A stretch of 64,000 nt of DNA, taken from an uncultured Draconibacterium sp. (lineage in GTDB: Bacteria; Bacteroidota; Bacteroidia; Bacteroidales; Prolixibacteraceae). Below are positions 34,680-43,475 of the stretch, piece after piece. The translations under genes were made by a program, and so were the position numbers. The stretch is from contig NZ_OY781981.1 in the NCBI RefSeq assembly GCF_963677565.1, positions 496,001 to 560,000 on the forward strand, read 5' to 3'. Under the pieces are notes generated by a model. That model did not search any database and was not told the DNA's origin. It saw only the letters and a program-made list of their open reading frames with translations. Positions within the stretch are counted from its first letter, which is position 1, and every line of letters begins with the position of its first letter.

Positions 34680-35420
34680 CTAACGTTGAACAAATCTAAG
34701 TTTACTAATTTGCTTGTATTGCGGACTTGTTGCGCCAAATATTGCTTTTACGTAGGTTTTTACTTTTCCTGCCGTTTCCACCAGCCCGGTTGCCGGTGCG
34801 TACAGTACGTTGTTACGTGCTATGCGCGCATTGCTTAGTGGCACTTCGGCATTTATTACTGCACTGTTTTTTTCCTGCAAGTAGGTACTTAGCATTGTTA
34901 ATGTTGCCACCTGCAATTCTACTTCGTTGGGTGCGTACTCGGGAATAGCGGATAGTAATTGAATAAACTTCGCGAAATTTTCTTCGCGACTGTCGTAGCT
35001 CATTTGCGAGGTAGAGCGTGTTTTTGTTTCGGTGGTTTCGTTTCCTTCCTCCCCGTTTTCGGGTGTTGTCGGTTTTGGTGTGGCGCGCTGGCCTTTAATT
35101 TTTCGGGCTACGGTAAGCACACTGTCGTATACTTCTTCGCTAACGCCCGAAACTTTTAGCATGTTCATTACGCGGGTTACCAGTTTGCTTAGCGGATCGA
35201 AAGCTACCTCGCGTGCCGCAACAGCATTGTTGTATGGTCCCTGGGCGGTGTAAATAGCTTCGAGCGCTGCCGCGCCATTGCTTGCCACTGTTTGCAGGGT
35301 ACGCAAAGCAATGGCTTCGTTTGATGGATTGTAGGCTTCGCCGTAGCCTGTTACAAAAGTAATGAGTTCGTTAAAGTTGGCCACATTTACAGCATGGCCG
35401 GTTTCTGATTTACTAGACAT
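34680..35420 (-). CDS. Conserved hypothetical protein, helical, of 246 residues
   Basis: No signal peptide and no known domain recognised. It has two similar helical halves: NFNELITFVTGYGEAYNPSN ... ARE near the N-terminus and FAKFIQLLSAIPEYAPNEVE ... ARNNVLYAP near the C-terminus. They are joined by a Thr/Glu/Pro-rich linker (TPKPTTPENGEEGNETTE), so it may be an internal duplication. The ending is basic (KQISKLRFVQR). The second of two close Met codons (35420) is preferred. Similar proteins occur as hypotheticals in other Bacteroidota, from memory. Function unknown. Confidence 0.72.
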   Translation of the reverse strand: MSSKSETGHAVNVANFNELITFVTGYGEAYNPSNEAIALRTLQTVASNGAAALEAIYTAQGPYNNAVAAREVAFDPLSKLVTRVMNMLKVSGVSEEVYDSVLTVARKIKGQRATPKPTTPENGEEGNETTETKTRSTSQMSYDSREENFAKFIQLLSAIPEYAPNEVELQVATLTMLSTYLQEKNSAVINAEVPLSNARIARNNVLYAPATGLVETAGKVKTYVKAIFGATSPQYKQISKLRFVQR

Positions 35421-35616
35421 AAGCATAATAATTTATATTTATTTATTGTGTTGTTTGTGGTTAATCTCCGAATGCAGAAACCTGATTATTTGCGGATTGC
35501 GCATTATGAGGAAATAACCTAGCGGCAATTTACGGCGCTTACCGAACTTATACTATGTTTTGTAACATGTTGCGGATGAGTGACTTCACGTAGTTTTTAG
35601 GAATTGGTGATGTTTT

Positions 35617-35653
35617 GAACGCTGATGACGTTGATTTTGTGGATTTTCGCTGA
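35617..35653. repeat. Dispersed 36-bp repeat, copy 2
   Basis: Begins GAACGCTGATGACGTTGATT, nearly identical to copy 1 at 32993, and continues TTGTGGATTTTCGCTGA. It lies in the roughly 400-bp gap between two minus-strand genes. Confidence 0.55.
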
Positions 35654-35676
35654 TACTATTGGTGAAAAGAATAGTT

Positions 35677-35713
35677 GAACGCTGATTACACGGATTTTGC
35701 TGATTTACGCTGA
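35677..35713. repeat. Dispersed 36-bp repeat, copy 3
   Basis: GAACGCTGATTACACGGATT then TTGCTGATTTACGCTGA. Starts 60 bp after copy 2, so the two are arranged in tandem. Confidence 0.55.
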
Positions 35714-35764
35714 AACTTTTGGCTTGGTAACGGAATTTTATTGTTGTTTATATTTTAAAAAAGA

Positions 35765-35808
35765 GGCACGGATTATATGCCGAAGCTTCGGGAGGCGCTA
35801 GCGGGGGA
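35765..35808. repeat. REP-like palindromic segment
   Basis: Contains the perfect palindrome CCGAAGCTTCGG (35780-35791), flanked by GGCACGGATTATATG and GAGGCGCTAGCGGGGG. The GC-rich hairpin just past the stop of the small membrane-protein gene may act as its terminator. It marks the left edge of the attC-like cassette array. Confidence 0.45.
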
Positions 35809-35823
35809 ATATACTCTTTTCAA

Positions 35824-36090
35824 CTAATTTAGATTCCTTTCTTTTAAGAGTTCCTCCAGTTTGTTATTTTTTTTTGGATGAGTAAACAACTTGTAAATGA
35901 AATAAAGAGGAAATAGTAATGGTATTATAACTAAAATATTTTTCGCAATAATTGATGCAGCAATTCCTACAAAAACGATACCTACAAGAAATCCAATCGT
36001 TATGGCACTAATAATTTTTGATTTCTGTAGTTTCTTTTTCTCTACTATCAGTTCTGCATCTGTTAATTCAGATAAATTCTCTTTTTCCAT
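35824..36090 (-). CDS. Small membrane protein with two helices
   Basis: An 88-residue protein with a charged N-terminus (LTDAELIVEKKKLQKSKI), two adjacent transmembrane segments (AITIGFLVGIVFVGIAASII and ILVIIPLLFPLYFIYKLF) and a basic tail. Function unknown. It is the last of four same-strand unrelated genes separated by attC-like repeats and would be one cassette of that array. Confidence 0.65.
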   Translation of the reverse strand: MEKENLSELTDAELIVEKKKLQKSKIISAITIGFLVGIVFVGIAASIIAKNILVIIPLLFPLYFIYKLFTHPKKNNKLEELLKERNLN

Positions 36091-36120
36091 AATTTATAAC
36101 TTTAATCGGGTAAATATTTA

Positions 36121-36145
36121 GCACAACGGGCGGTGTAAGTTGTGC
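36121..36145 (-). repeat. Minimal attC-like inverted repeat
   Basis: GCACAAC, eleven bases (GGGCGGTGTAA), GTTGTGC. The outer 7-mers are perfect inverted copies and have the RYYYAAC/GTTRRRY form of integron attC core sites apart from one base each. It lies exactly between the serine hydrolase gene and the small membrane-protein gene. Confidence 0.55.
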
Positions 36146-36164
36146 ATTCGTAATTTTTTTCTAT

Positions 36165-37400
36165 TTATAATCGTAAATTCATTTTATACATAAATGTTGG
36201 ATAATGGAAATCTGCTTTTTCCCCCAATCTAACCATTATTATGTTTTTCTCAGGATTAACATACAAAACCTGACTCATAATACCCAATGCGAAAAAGTTA
36301 TCGGTATAAATATCGACCCACCATTCATTATTATGAATACTATCTTGTAATATCTGATAATTATCAAAATTTAATGTGTCCATCTTAGCTTGTGCACTAA
36401 TTGAATCGGGAAAATAAATTTGTCCTTTAAAATTACCCATGAAACTGAAATTATACCATTGATATTGGTAACCATCATTTTCCTTATTTGGAATAATAGA
36501 TTTTTTAACCCATTCTTCTGAAATTATCTGTTTGCCATTCCAATTTCCATTATTGAGATATAATCTTCCAATTTTTGCTAAATCAATTGCGGTTGCATTT
36601 AATCCGCAAAAGGATTTTGCAGAACGATGTTTTTTGTCGTCAAGGCTCCATGTTGCTTTATTTTCCATTCCTAATGGAATCCATATTTTTTCTTCCAAAT
36701 ATTTACCTAATTCTTTCCCGGTTGCATTTTCTACGACAATTCCTAAAATTGCAGTGGATATACTTTGATAATTGTGTTTTGTCCCTGGGACACACTCAAA
36801 TTTCATTCTTTTTATTTTTCCTATTTGATTTGTCCCATAATAAAGTCTGGTCATTTTAGAAAATGGGGTAGAATAAGTTTCCTTGAATTTTAACCCAGAA
36901 CGCATATTTAAAAGGTCTTCAATTGTTAATTGCCCAAACATTGGACTGTGGTCAGATAATTCCGGAATGTATTTAGTTACCGGGGCTTGAACATTTGAGA
37001 TATATCCGTCATCGATAGCTAATCCAACAAGTAACGAGGTAACAGATTTGGAAACAGAAAATAAAGTCGAAAATTGAGTGCGGTCATAACCTTTGTAATA
37101 TTTCTCAAATAATATTGAATCATTTCTAATAACCAGAAATGCCGTTGTTGATGTTTTTGATAAATATTCATCTAATTTTAGTGATGAACTATCATTTTTG
37201 TCTATAACGAAATTCTCTAAAATATCTTTATTGCTTGTTTCAAAGCTGAAAGAATCATTTCCTGTGTCAATCTCTGTAAAAGGGAAAATTTTATAGTCAT
37301 CAATGTCAGCCTTAAAATATTTAGCACTTCTTGTTATAACGGTACATGAATGACAAAAGAACAGAATTAAAATTAGGTAGAAGATTATTCGGGTTTTCAT
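36165..37400 (-). CDS. Serine hydrolase lipoprotein (beta-lactamase class C family)
   Basis: A 411-residue lipoprotein (lipobox FFCHSC) of the class C beta-lactamase / penicillin-binding esterase family. The nucleophile motif SxxK is Ser115-Val-Ser-Lys118 (FSVSKSVTSLLVG), and the second motif is Tyr211-Gln-Ser213 in place of YxN. The segment LTIEDLLNMRSGL is typical of the family. Such proteins act as esterases or peptidases on unknown substrates and are not necessarily resistance enzymes. The frame is open to 37487, but the ATG at 37400 gives the signal peptide. It is flanked by attC-like repeats. Confidence 0.87.
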   Translation of the reverse strand: MKTRIIFYLILILFFCHSCTVITRSAKYFKADIDDYKIFPFTEIDTGNDSFSFETSNKDILENFVIDKNDSSSLKLDEYLSKTSTTAFLVIRNDSILFEKYYKGYDRTQFSTLFSVSKSVTSLLVGLAIDDGYISNVQAPVTKYIPELSDHSPMFGQLTIEDLLNMRSGLKFKETYSTPFSKMTRLYYGTNQIGKIKRMKFECVPGTKHNYQSISTAILGIVVENATGKELGKYLEEKIWIPLGMENKATWSLDDKKHRSAKSFCGLNATAIDLAKIGRLYLNNGNWNGKQIISEEWVKKSIIPNKENDGYQYQWYNFSFMGNFKGQIYFPDSISAQAKMDTLNFDNYQILQDSIHNNEWWVDIYTDNFFALGIMSQVLYVNPEKNIIMVRLGEKADFHYPTFMYKMNLRL

Positions 37401-37480
37401 TAAATTTAGTTTTCGAATCAAACGGTTTTTGGGAACTAATATTTTTTTCAGCTTTATACTTTGTTTTCTTTCAAATATGA

Positions 37481-37530
37481 CGCACAATGGTGGTGGTATG
37501 AGGTCGTGGCTGTCAGACGAGAGTCGGTTT
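37481..37530 (-). repeat. Partial attC-like element
   Basis: On the minus strand this begins just after the stop of the preceding gene (CCGACTCTCGTCTGACAGCC) and ends ACCACCACCATTGTGCGTC. The right core ATTGTGC resembles the GTTGTGC core of the site at 36121, but no left core is visible, so it is a truncated or decayed copy. Confidence 0.4.
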
Positions 37531-37531
37531 T

Positions 37532-38737
37532 TTAATCTTTAAGTTCATATATTTTCGTTGGAGATGCAAACCATTTATTGCCTTTTGAATCAATAGCTGA
37601 TGCTCTGATGTCAAAAAGATGGAAATCACGATAGCTTAAGTTAATCCATTCTTCTTCATCAAATTTTGATACGCCGCCTGTCCTCCCAATCCATATATTG
37701 TCTTTTTCATCCACCATAACAGACTGAATATTGTTTGAAGATATGCTGCTGTTCTTTGTATTATAATTAATCGTATTTGTACCATTATATTTAAATACAC
37801 CATATGGTGAAGTAATAAACCAAATGTTACTTTCGTTATCTTCGTCAACGCCTAATACATTTGATCCGGCGAGGTTATTGTCGGAAATAATCGAACTCCA
37901 TACAGAACCATCAAACATTGAAACACCGTTATAATGAGCAACCCATATATTATTCCGGTGATCTACTTTTATGTCAAAAACAGAATAATCTTTTACTAAG
38001 CATTCTTCTGATTGGTATATACTCCATTCTACTCCGTTAAAGCTTGCTACTTTATTTTGATAATATCTGTTGTTATTTGATAGCCCCATCCAGATCCTGT
38101 CATTATTATCAATGCCAACCGATGTTACACAGTTTGTTGGAATTTCTGAATTTGAAGTATCGTAGGTGTACCATGTTTGTCCATCAAACTTCAAAAGCCC
38201 CATCGAGTGTGATGCTACCCAAAGATTGTTTTTCGAATCAAAATCAAAAGCGTTCACCTCTGTATTTAATGGGAAAAACTGCCATCCCGACCCATCGAAT
38301 CCCATTTTATACAAACCTCCATATCCTCCATACCAAAGATTATCACTACGATCAAAAGCCATAAATGGAGAAGCGCCGAAGTCTATTTCGTCTATTGGGT
38401 CGTGTTCAATTATTTGAAAAATAGCTACACTGCATGATTTAAGTAGCCCATTATTCGATTCAACAGTAATAGTTGCAGTCCCGGGAGAGATCCCTGAAAT
38501 AATCCCATCAGAACTTACCTGCGCAATTCTATTATCGCTCGAGTTCCAATTGAGTGTTTTATCCGACGCATCCAATGGTTCAATTTCAGCAATCAAAGTT
38601 ATTGCCGAATCAACCGATAGTACGACATTGGTTTCCGACAGATTTATTCCGCTTACAAGAATTTCTTCTTTTTCGCATGACAAGAGGACACTAATTAATC
38701 CGATAATTGTAATACAATTAAAAATTTGAGTTTTCAT
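37532..38737 (-). CDS. Lipoprotein with Big_2 domain and beta-propeller repeats
   Basis: A 401-residue lipoprotein (lipobox LISVLLSC). A bacterial Ig-like type 2 domain comes first (VSGINLSETNVVLSVDSAIT to SPGTATITVES), then about six repeats of the two-component-regulator propeller type, each with a D(N)xxIWxG core (DRIWMGLSNNNRYY, NNIWVAHYNGVSMFDGSVW, DNIWIGRTGGVSKFDEEEW). Probably a surface-exposed or periplasmic binding protein. It is one cassette of the attC-like array, AT-rich relative to core genes. Confidence 0.83.
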   Translation of the reverse strand: MKTQIFNCITIIGLISVLLSCEKEEILVSGINLSETNVVLSVDSAITLIAEIEPLDASDKTLNWNSSDNRIAQVSSDGIISGISPGTATITVESNNGLLKSCSVAIFQIIEHDPIDEIDFGASPFMAFDRSDNLWYGGYGGLYKMGFDGSGWQFFPLNTEVNAFDFDSKNNLWVASHSMGLLKFDGQTWYTYDTSNSEIPTNCVTSVGIDNNDRIWMGLSNNNRYYQNKVASFNGVEWSIYQSEECLVKDYSVFDIKVDHRNNIWVAHYNGVSMFDGSVWSSIISDNNLAGSNVLGVDEDNESNIWFITSPYGVFKYNGTNTINYNTKNSSISSNNIQSVMVDEKDNIWIGRTGGVSKFDEEEWINLSYRDFHLFDIRASAIDSKGNKWFASPTKIYELKD

Positions 38738-38811
38738 AAATGAAAGTTTAAGGATGTTAAAGTTAGTTACTATTTGTTTTAGTTATTGTGCGAATTCTAT
38801 GCACAAACTGT

Positions 38812-38948
38812 GCCATAACGGTTGGTACATGTTGTCGGGGCGGATTTCGAAGAGCGTTCCTGTCCGAAGGACGCGGAACTGCGAAACGAGAATCCGCAGT
38901 TGGCGTACCACCGAACCCCGCCCTGCAATATGTACTGTGTTATGCAAC
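38812..38948 (-). repeat. Full-length attC-like structured element
   Basis: A 137-bp imperfect palindrome. Outer cores CCATAAC (38813-38819) and GTTATGC (38939-38945) are followed inward by pairing of GTACATGTTG with CAATATGTAC, GGGGCGG with CCCCGCC, CGGATT with AATCCG and GTTCC with GGAAC. The imperfect pairing leaves unpaired bases, as in folded attC sites. It lies between two same-strand unrelated genes. The length is similar to Vibrio attC repeats. Identity as a recombination site is inferred from structure alone; no integrase gene is in the window. Confidence 0.62.
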
Positions 38949-38954
38949 GATTTT

Positions 38955-39605
38955 TTATTTTTTTTTCAATAGTATTTGTGCTGCTTTTCTTGCATTTCCA
39001 CAATATCCTTTATCATTAACTATTTTAGTTAGTTCTTCTTCAGTCATATTTTGGTATTTGATTTTAAATATCTGTAATTCTGTGAGAGGTTTTTCCTGTC
39101 TTTTTGTTGAATTATTTATATAAGGAAATAATTGCTCGGTCTCTATTGGTTGAATAGACGCTGGAATGAAATAACTCGAAATTCCATTTAGACAATTTAA
39201 GATTAATATTTCTCCATTTTTCATGAAGTATTTGCAATAGTGATAGTCAAAATGAATCCTCCTAAATTCATTTGAGAATACATAAATCTCTACCCAGTCA
39301 ATATCCTCAAATTTGAATTGAAACGACTGAATATTTTTTTGTACATATATTTTCTCCTTGTCATAATCAACTCGAATTTTTTGATTTAAACCTTGAAATA
39401 AATAATTAAGCATAAATGAAATTGGGATTGCTCCAAAAAGCAATAGTCCAAAAATTATTACATAATATCCAAACTGAAATTTTTGAGTTAATTGGAACTT
39501 AAGAAGTAGAATTGAAAGAACAATGAAACCGATTGAAGTCAATGTTTCAATAAGTCTGTAAGTGTTAAATACAGTTTTTAGTTTTATCTCGAAATGTTCA
39601 ATCAT
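38955..39605 (-). CDS. Membrane protein with PH-like domain, unknown function
   Basis: A 216-residue protein with two transmembrane helices (SIGFIVLSILLLKF and YVIIFGLLLFGAIPISFML). A soluble beta-rich region follows (KIRVDYDKEKIYVQKNIQSF, FKFEDIDWVEIY) that resembles membrane-associated PH-like domains. The C-terminus is helical and basic and ends with a short motif KAAQILLKKK. Flanked on both sides by inverted copies of the 10-mer GTTATGCAAC, exactly where cassette boundaries would lie. Function unknown. Confidence 0.7.
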   Translation of the reverse strand: MIEHFEIKLKTVFNTYRLIETLTSIGFIVLSILLLKFQLTQKFQFGYYVIIFGLLLFGAIPISFMLNYLFQGLNQKIRVDYDKEKIYVQKNIQSFQFKFEDIDWVEIYVFSNEFRRIHFDYHYCKYFMKNGEILILNCLNGISSYFIPASIQPIETEQLFPYINNSTKRQEKPLTELQIFKIKYQNMTEEELTKIVNDKGYCGNARKAAQILLKKK

Positions 39606-40146
39606 CTCCTCAATTCAAATTGTTGCATAACTAGTGTATAAAATCAATTGTTGTTATTTCGCTTATAGCATAAACAATCTCAATCCCTGGGGTGGCAAAA
39701 AATCTCTCGCTGCTAATCGTTCTGGGTGTCACCTGATTGGGTTGTCTAATTTAACTATAATTATTTGATAATGGAAATTGTTGTGGATCTAACTCACCCT
39801 CGTCTCCCGTATTAATACAAAACGCCCCTTTATCTGCAAATAAAAATTTTTGAAGAGGCAGAAAAAAATGATCAATATTCAAAAACAAATAACCAATACA
39901 GAACAACCTAAAACGCATTAGCTTGAAGTTGATTTGGATATTTTACATTTTTAAATAATTATTGATTAAAAGTGTAGGATAGGGAAAATGATGTTTATAA
40001 AAGAATAACCCCGGAAAAGGAGGAAACGATTGGATAGTGGTTTAAACTGTAAAATAAACTTTGCCGGTGAGCGGCAGTAAAGTTGGCTTACTCTTTCACC
40101 ACTCAAAAACACAAAACTTTGGGGCACATTGGTAGAGAAGCAATTT
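39606..40146. other. Gap of 541 bp; holds one cassette-boundary 10-mer
   Basis: GTTGCATAAC at 39622-39631 is the inverted copy of GTTATGCAAC at 38939-38948 and marks the outer edge of the cassette array. Otherwise I see only AT-rich sequence with scattered short frames and no convincing gene, RNA or terminator. It may contain decayed cassette remains. Confidence 0.5.
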
Positions 40147-40653
40147 CTACTTCTTACCTGCCGACACCTTTCTTACCAGATCAATTTTGGCTGTTTGTTC
40201 CAGTAAAATGACGGGTACATCTTTTAGGTCGATTGAGTAAAAATATTGCCGGTTAACAGACCGGGGATTTGATAAAATATCTGCCCTGGTGCTATTCAGT
40301 GTGTGAGAAGCAAGAATTCGGTTATCGGAAGTATAAAATGTTAATTCCATTTTATCATAGTCGCGATCGTTGTGTTTTATTTCTCTTGTTACATATAACT
40401 CTTCGGCAATAAACTCGAGATGATAGGATTGGTAACCGTAACCGTACCCATAGCTGGCTTCTCCGTAATACCGGGTAGCCGATTCTTTTTCTGCCCGTTG
40501 AATTATATATTGATTAGAGACGTGTAAATCAAGATTATCCGAAACTATTTGAAAGTTTGTTTCTATGCCCCCCAGCGATTGTACAATATTTTGTGCGTTA
40601 CTATTATAAATGCTGAATTGAAGGATTAAGTATAAGCTGATTAATATTCTCAT
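40147..40653 (-). CDS. Secreted protein, unknown function
   Basis: A 168-residue protein with a signal peptide (cleavage near SNA). The mature part is short beta-like segments and includes a Tyr/Gly-rich stretch (YYGEASYGYGYGYQSYHLEF). The protein ends with LVRKVSAGKK. No family recognised. It stands alone between two gene-poor gaps. Confidence 0.65.
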   Translation of the reverse strand: MRILISLYLILQFSIYNSNAQNIVQSLGGIETNFQIVSDNLDLHVSNQYIIQRAEKESATRYYGEASYGYGYGYQSYHLEFIAEELYVTREIKHNDRDYDKMELTFYTSDNRILASHTLNSTRADILSNPRSVNRQYFYSIDLKDVPVILLEQTAKIDLVRKVSAGKK

Positions 40654-41008
40654 GGTATTGTAGTTTTATGTTAGCATTAAACTAGTTACAGATTTTAAAA
40701 CTGTTGCATTGACTCTAGCAATAATTATACCATAAACCACTAGCCTACAACCATTTCGACTACCAGGCTACTACTACATGGTTGCATGTGCGACTTTTCG
40801 TGTTACTTACCATACGATGCGAGAAAGCTGTTCGCGGGTTTGAAGAATAGCACAGAGAAGCAGTTTCATCTATTTCGACGCGTGTTTTAAGCTCACGGTT
40901 CATAGGAACTGATCTGCTTTTTTAGTTCGTTCACTTTTTGCTTGTTTTTTACTTAAGCAAGTAAACAGAAGGTTTGTTTACTAAAAACCACAAACGAAAT
41001 AAGTCGGC
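40654..41008. other. Gap of 355 bp, no gene seen
   Basis: Contains a weak inverted repeat (CTTG, spacer, CAAG, near 40943-40963) and otherwise unremarkable AT-rich sequence upstream of the secreted protein gene. It marks the end of the accessory block. Confidence 0.4.
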
Positions 41009-41425
41009 TTATTGCCCCGCCGTTTTATTCAGTATTTCCATCATGTTTTCGGGCTTATTTAAGGGGGTAAATCCGAATTGTTTGTACAGTTCGTGGGCAT
41101 CGTCGGTTCCCAGTCCCCAGCGGCGTAGTCCCTGTAATTTCTCGTGTGTCATTATGGTTTGCATCAACTTTTTGCCGTAGCCTTTTCCCTGGTATTCCGG
41201 AAGAATAAAAACATCGAGCAGCCAGGCAAAAACGGCATAGTCGGTAACTACGCGTGCAAAACCAACTTGTTTATTTTCGGTGTAAACACCAAAACAAAGC
41301 GAGTTGTCAATGCTACGCTGTACCGTTTCCATCGAACGCCCTTTTGCCCAATACGATTCTTTGCTCAGGTAGTTATGAATAATTTGGATGTCGAGCTTTT
41401 GCTTATCGGTTGAGATTTCAATCAT
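41009..41425 (-). CDS. GNAT family N-acetyltransferase
   Basis: A 138-residue acetyl-CoA-dependent acyltransferase. The acetyl-CoA binding loop is visible as YQGKGYGKKLMQTI (motif A, R/QxxGxG/A), preceded by the beta-strand AWLLDVFILPE and followed by LRRWGLGTDDAHELYKQFGF (motif B, Tyr general acid). Substrate unknown. It starts 20 bp after the DJ-1 family gene on the same strand, so the two may be cotranscribed. Confidence 0.93.
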   Translation of the reverse strand: MIEISTDKQKLDIQIIHNYLSKESYWAKGRSMETVQRSIDNSLCFGVYTENKQVGFARVVTDYAVFAWLLDVFILPEYQGKGYGKKLMQTIMTHEKLQGLRRWGLGTDDAHELYKQFGFTPLNKPENMMEILNKTAGQ

Positions 41426-41445
41426 CAGTTCTTATTTGTAGTGCC

Positions 41446-42021
41446 TTAAAATCCCATTAACTGCCTTACTTTTGCGGCATTCTCTTTGGTAGTTAACAAT
41501 TCCAGCAGCAATAGTGCCACATCAAATGCTGTAGCCGGATTCCACGATGTAATGATATTATCGTCGATTACAATTGGCTGATCGAGTACGTTAACGCCAA
41601 AATTTTTCAGCGCCTCGCGCCTTACGGGACTTGGATATACGGTTCCGTTTTTACCTGTTAGAAGTCCGCTTTTCCCGATTGGCAATGCACCGGCACAAAT
41701 TGAGGAAATAATTTTGTCGTTAGCTTTGAAAGTTCTTATCAGATCGAGAAATTTATCGCTGTATGCATCGACGTAAAAATTGTAAACTTCAAAACCACCG
41801 GGAATGGCCAACGCATCGAATTCGTTCACATTTACTTCGTCTATTAGGTAATCTGCCATCAACCGATGGTTAAAGGCACTTTTGATTTCTTTCGTTGTGC
41901 CGCAAATATACAGTTTGGTTGAGCAGTCGCCTTCTTCCATGTTCCAGCCCATCACATCAATAAATGCACTTGCTTCGAAAAACTCGAATCCATTGGCCAG
42001 TAACAGCAATACTTTTTTCAT
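41446..42021 (-). CDS. DJ-1/PfpI family protein
   Basis: A 191-residue protein of the DJ-1/ThiJ/PfpI family, which includes glyoxalase III/deglycase and stress proteins. The nucleophile elbow is SSICAGALPIG (catalytic Cys), with the upstream Glu in NGFEFFEASAFIDV and the oxyanion-side IPGGFEVYNF. No His follows the Cys, so this belongs with DJ-1-type rather than protease-type members. Cotranscribed with the downstream acetyltransferase gene. Confidence 0.92.
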   Translation of the reverse strand: MKKVLLLLANGFEFFEASAFIDVMGWNMEEGDCSTKLYICGTTKEIKSAFNHRLMADYLIDEVNVNEFDALAIPGGFEVYNFYVDAYSDKFLDLIRTFKANDKIISSICAGALPIGKSGLLTGKNGTVYPSPVRREALKNFGVNVLDQPIVIDDNIITSWNPATAFDVALLLLELLTTKENAAKVRQLMGF

Positions 42022-42190
42022 GGGTTTTAATTTTGGTATGCGTTGATTTTAAATCAATTGTTCTGTTTAATCCCTGGCTACTTTCGCTGGTTGTCAATCT
42101 TTACGGAGCTCTTCGGGATTATGGTACGAATTTAACAAAATTGAATGATAAATTTTATTACAGAACTAGCTAGACTCAAACAGAAATCTA

Positions 42191-43426
42191 TTATACACGT
42201 ACCGGAGCGAGTCTTTTTCGGGTACCCAGATTAATAATGTAAATAGCAATAATTAGCAAGCATCCACTGATAATGGTTAGCACTACAAAATCAAGTTGAT
42301 CGAGCAAAAATCCATAAAGTCCAAAAGCGATGGGGAGTGTAATGTCGCCTACCAATCCTGAGATGGCAGCCACACGCCCCAGTTTTTCGGGCGGAGTGTT
42401 TACCTGCATAAAGGTTTTCCAATTGATGGATGCAAAGACAATACAATAACCAATTACAAAGACGGGCAACGCAAACAACAGTAGCGGCAAGCTGCTGAAA
42501 AAGGCAATCACACCAATGGTTACGATGCTGAATCCCACCAAAACAAAAATCTTTGGCAGTGAATCAATGCTGAATTTTTCCTCGCTCCTCCGGCTAAGAA
42601 TTAAGGCTCCTACAACAAATCCTGCTCCCAATACCGTCTCCAGAATACCTAGTAGGTTAAGGTTATCATTCGAAACAAATTTGGCCATTACCGGAAGCAT
42701 CACCGATAAAGCGCCAACAAAAAAATGGGCTACAAAGATGTAAAACAAGAGGTTCAGCAATCGGGCATTTGAAAATATGTATTGAAGCCCGGCTTGAATG
42801 TCGTTGATTAAGGTTTTGCTTTTGCCCGGATCGTTGTCGCTGCTTTTCCGCCACAGAATATGTTTTCTCTCATAACAAATAAATCCTTCGAAAAATGCCG
42901 AGAGTAAAAAAGAAATCCCGTTAATTAAAAACGCGCCTGCATAACCGGTGGCAGCTACCATTGCCACTCCGGCAAATGGCCCGGCAACTTTTGCTATGCC
43001 ATCAACCAGTTGAATAAGTGAATTGGCTTTACCACACTCGCTTTTCTGCACGATACGCGGAACAATACTGGTTACTGCCGGGTTAAAAAATGCCGACGCC
43101 AGCGAAATAACAACGGTTGTGCTAAAAACGGAGAAAAGTGTTAGTTTTCCTGCCAGAAAAAGAAGGCCCAGTAAAGTTATACCTATTCCCCGCACCACAT
43201 CGGCAATTATGATTACACGTTTTAAGTTGGATTTATCGATGATGGCTCCGGCAATAATCCCCATCAAAACCATGGGCAATGTAGCTGCCAGTAAATACAA
43301 TCCCATCATGGCCGGCGAGTTGGTCACTTCAAGAATCCACCAGGCGATGGCAATGGCATACATTCTGTCGCCCAGCGCCGATACCAGTTTTCCGGTCCAA
43401 AGCAGTAGTAAATTTCTGTTTTGCAT
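42191..43426 (-). CDS. MFS transporter, drug or siderophore exporter type
   Basis: A 411-residue, twelve-helix MFS protein of the EntS-like branch. Family features are RNLLLLWTGKLVSALGDRMY at the N-terminus, the loop GAIIDKSNLKRVIIIADVVRG between TM2 and TM3, and GRVAAISGLVGDITLPIAFG near the end. The upstream gene on the same strand, 49 bp away, is a Crp-like regulator that may control it. The substrate is not indicated. Confidence 0.9.
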   Translation of the reverse strand: MQNRNLLLLWTGKLVSALGDRMYAIAIAWWILEVTNSPAMMGLYLLAATLPMVLMGIIAGAIIDKSNLKRVIIIADVVRGIGITLLGLLFLAGKLTLFSVFSTTVVISLASAFFNPAVTSIVPRIVQKSECGKANSLIQLVDGIAKVAGPFAGVAMVAATGYAGAFLINGISFLLSAFFEGFICYERKHILWRKSSDNDPGKSKTLINDIQAGLQYIFSNARLLNLLFYIFVAHFFVGALSVMLPVMAKFVSNDNLNLLGILETVLGAGFVVGALILSRRSEEKFSIDSLPKIFVLVGFSIVTIGVIAFFSSLPLLLFALPVFVIGYCIVFASINWKTFMQVNTPPEKLGRVAAISGLVGDITLPIAFGLYGFLLDQLDFVVLTIISGCLLIIAIYIINLGTRKRLAPVRV

Positions 43427-43475
43427 TTTTGTTGATTTTATTGCAATACAAAGAAACCAACCAACGCTAACCTTT

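Noticed and set aside
36165..37400. Antibiotic resistance beta-lactamase
   Set aside because: The SxxK fold is shared with esterases and peptidases, and the YxN motif is altered to YQS, so a resistance role is not supported.
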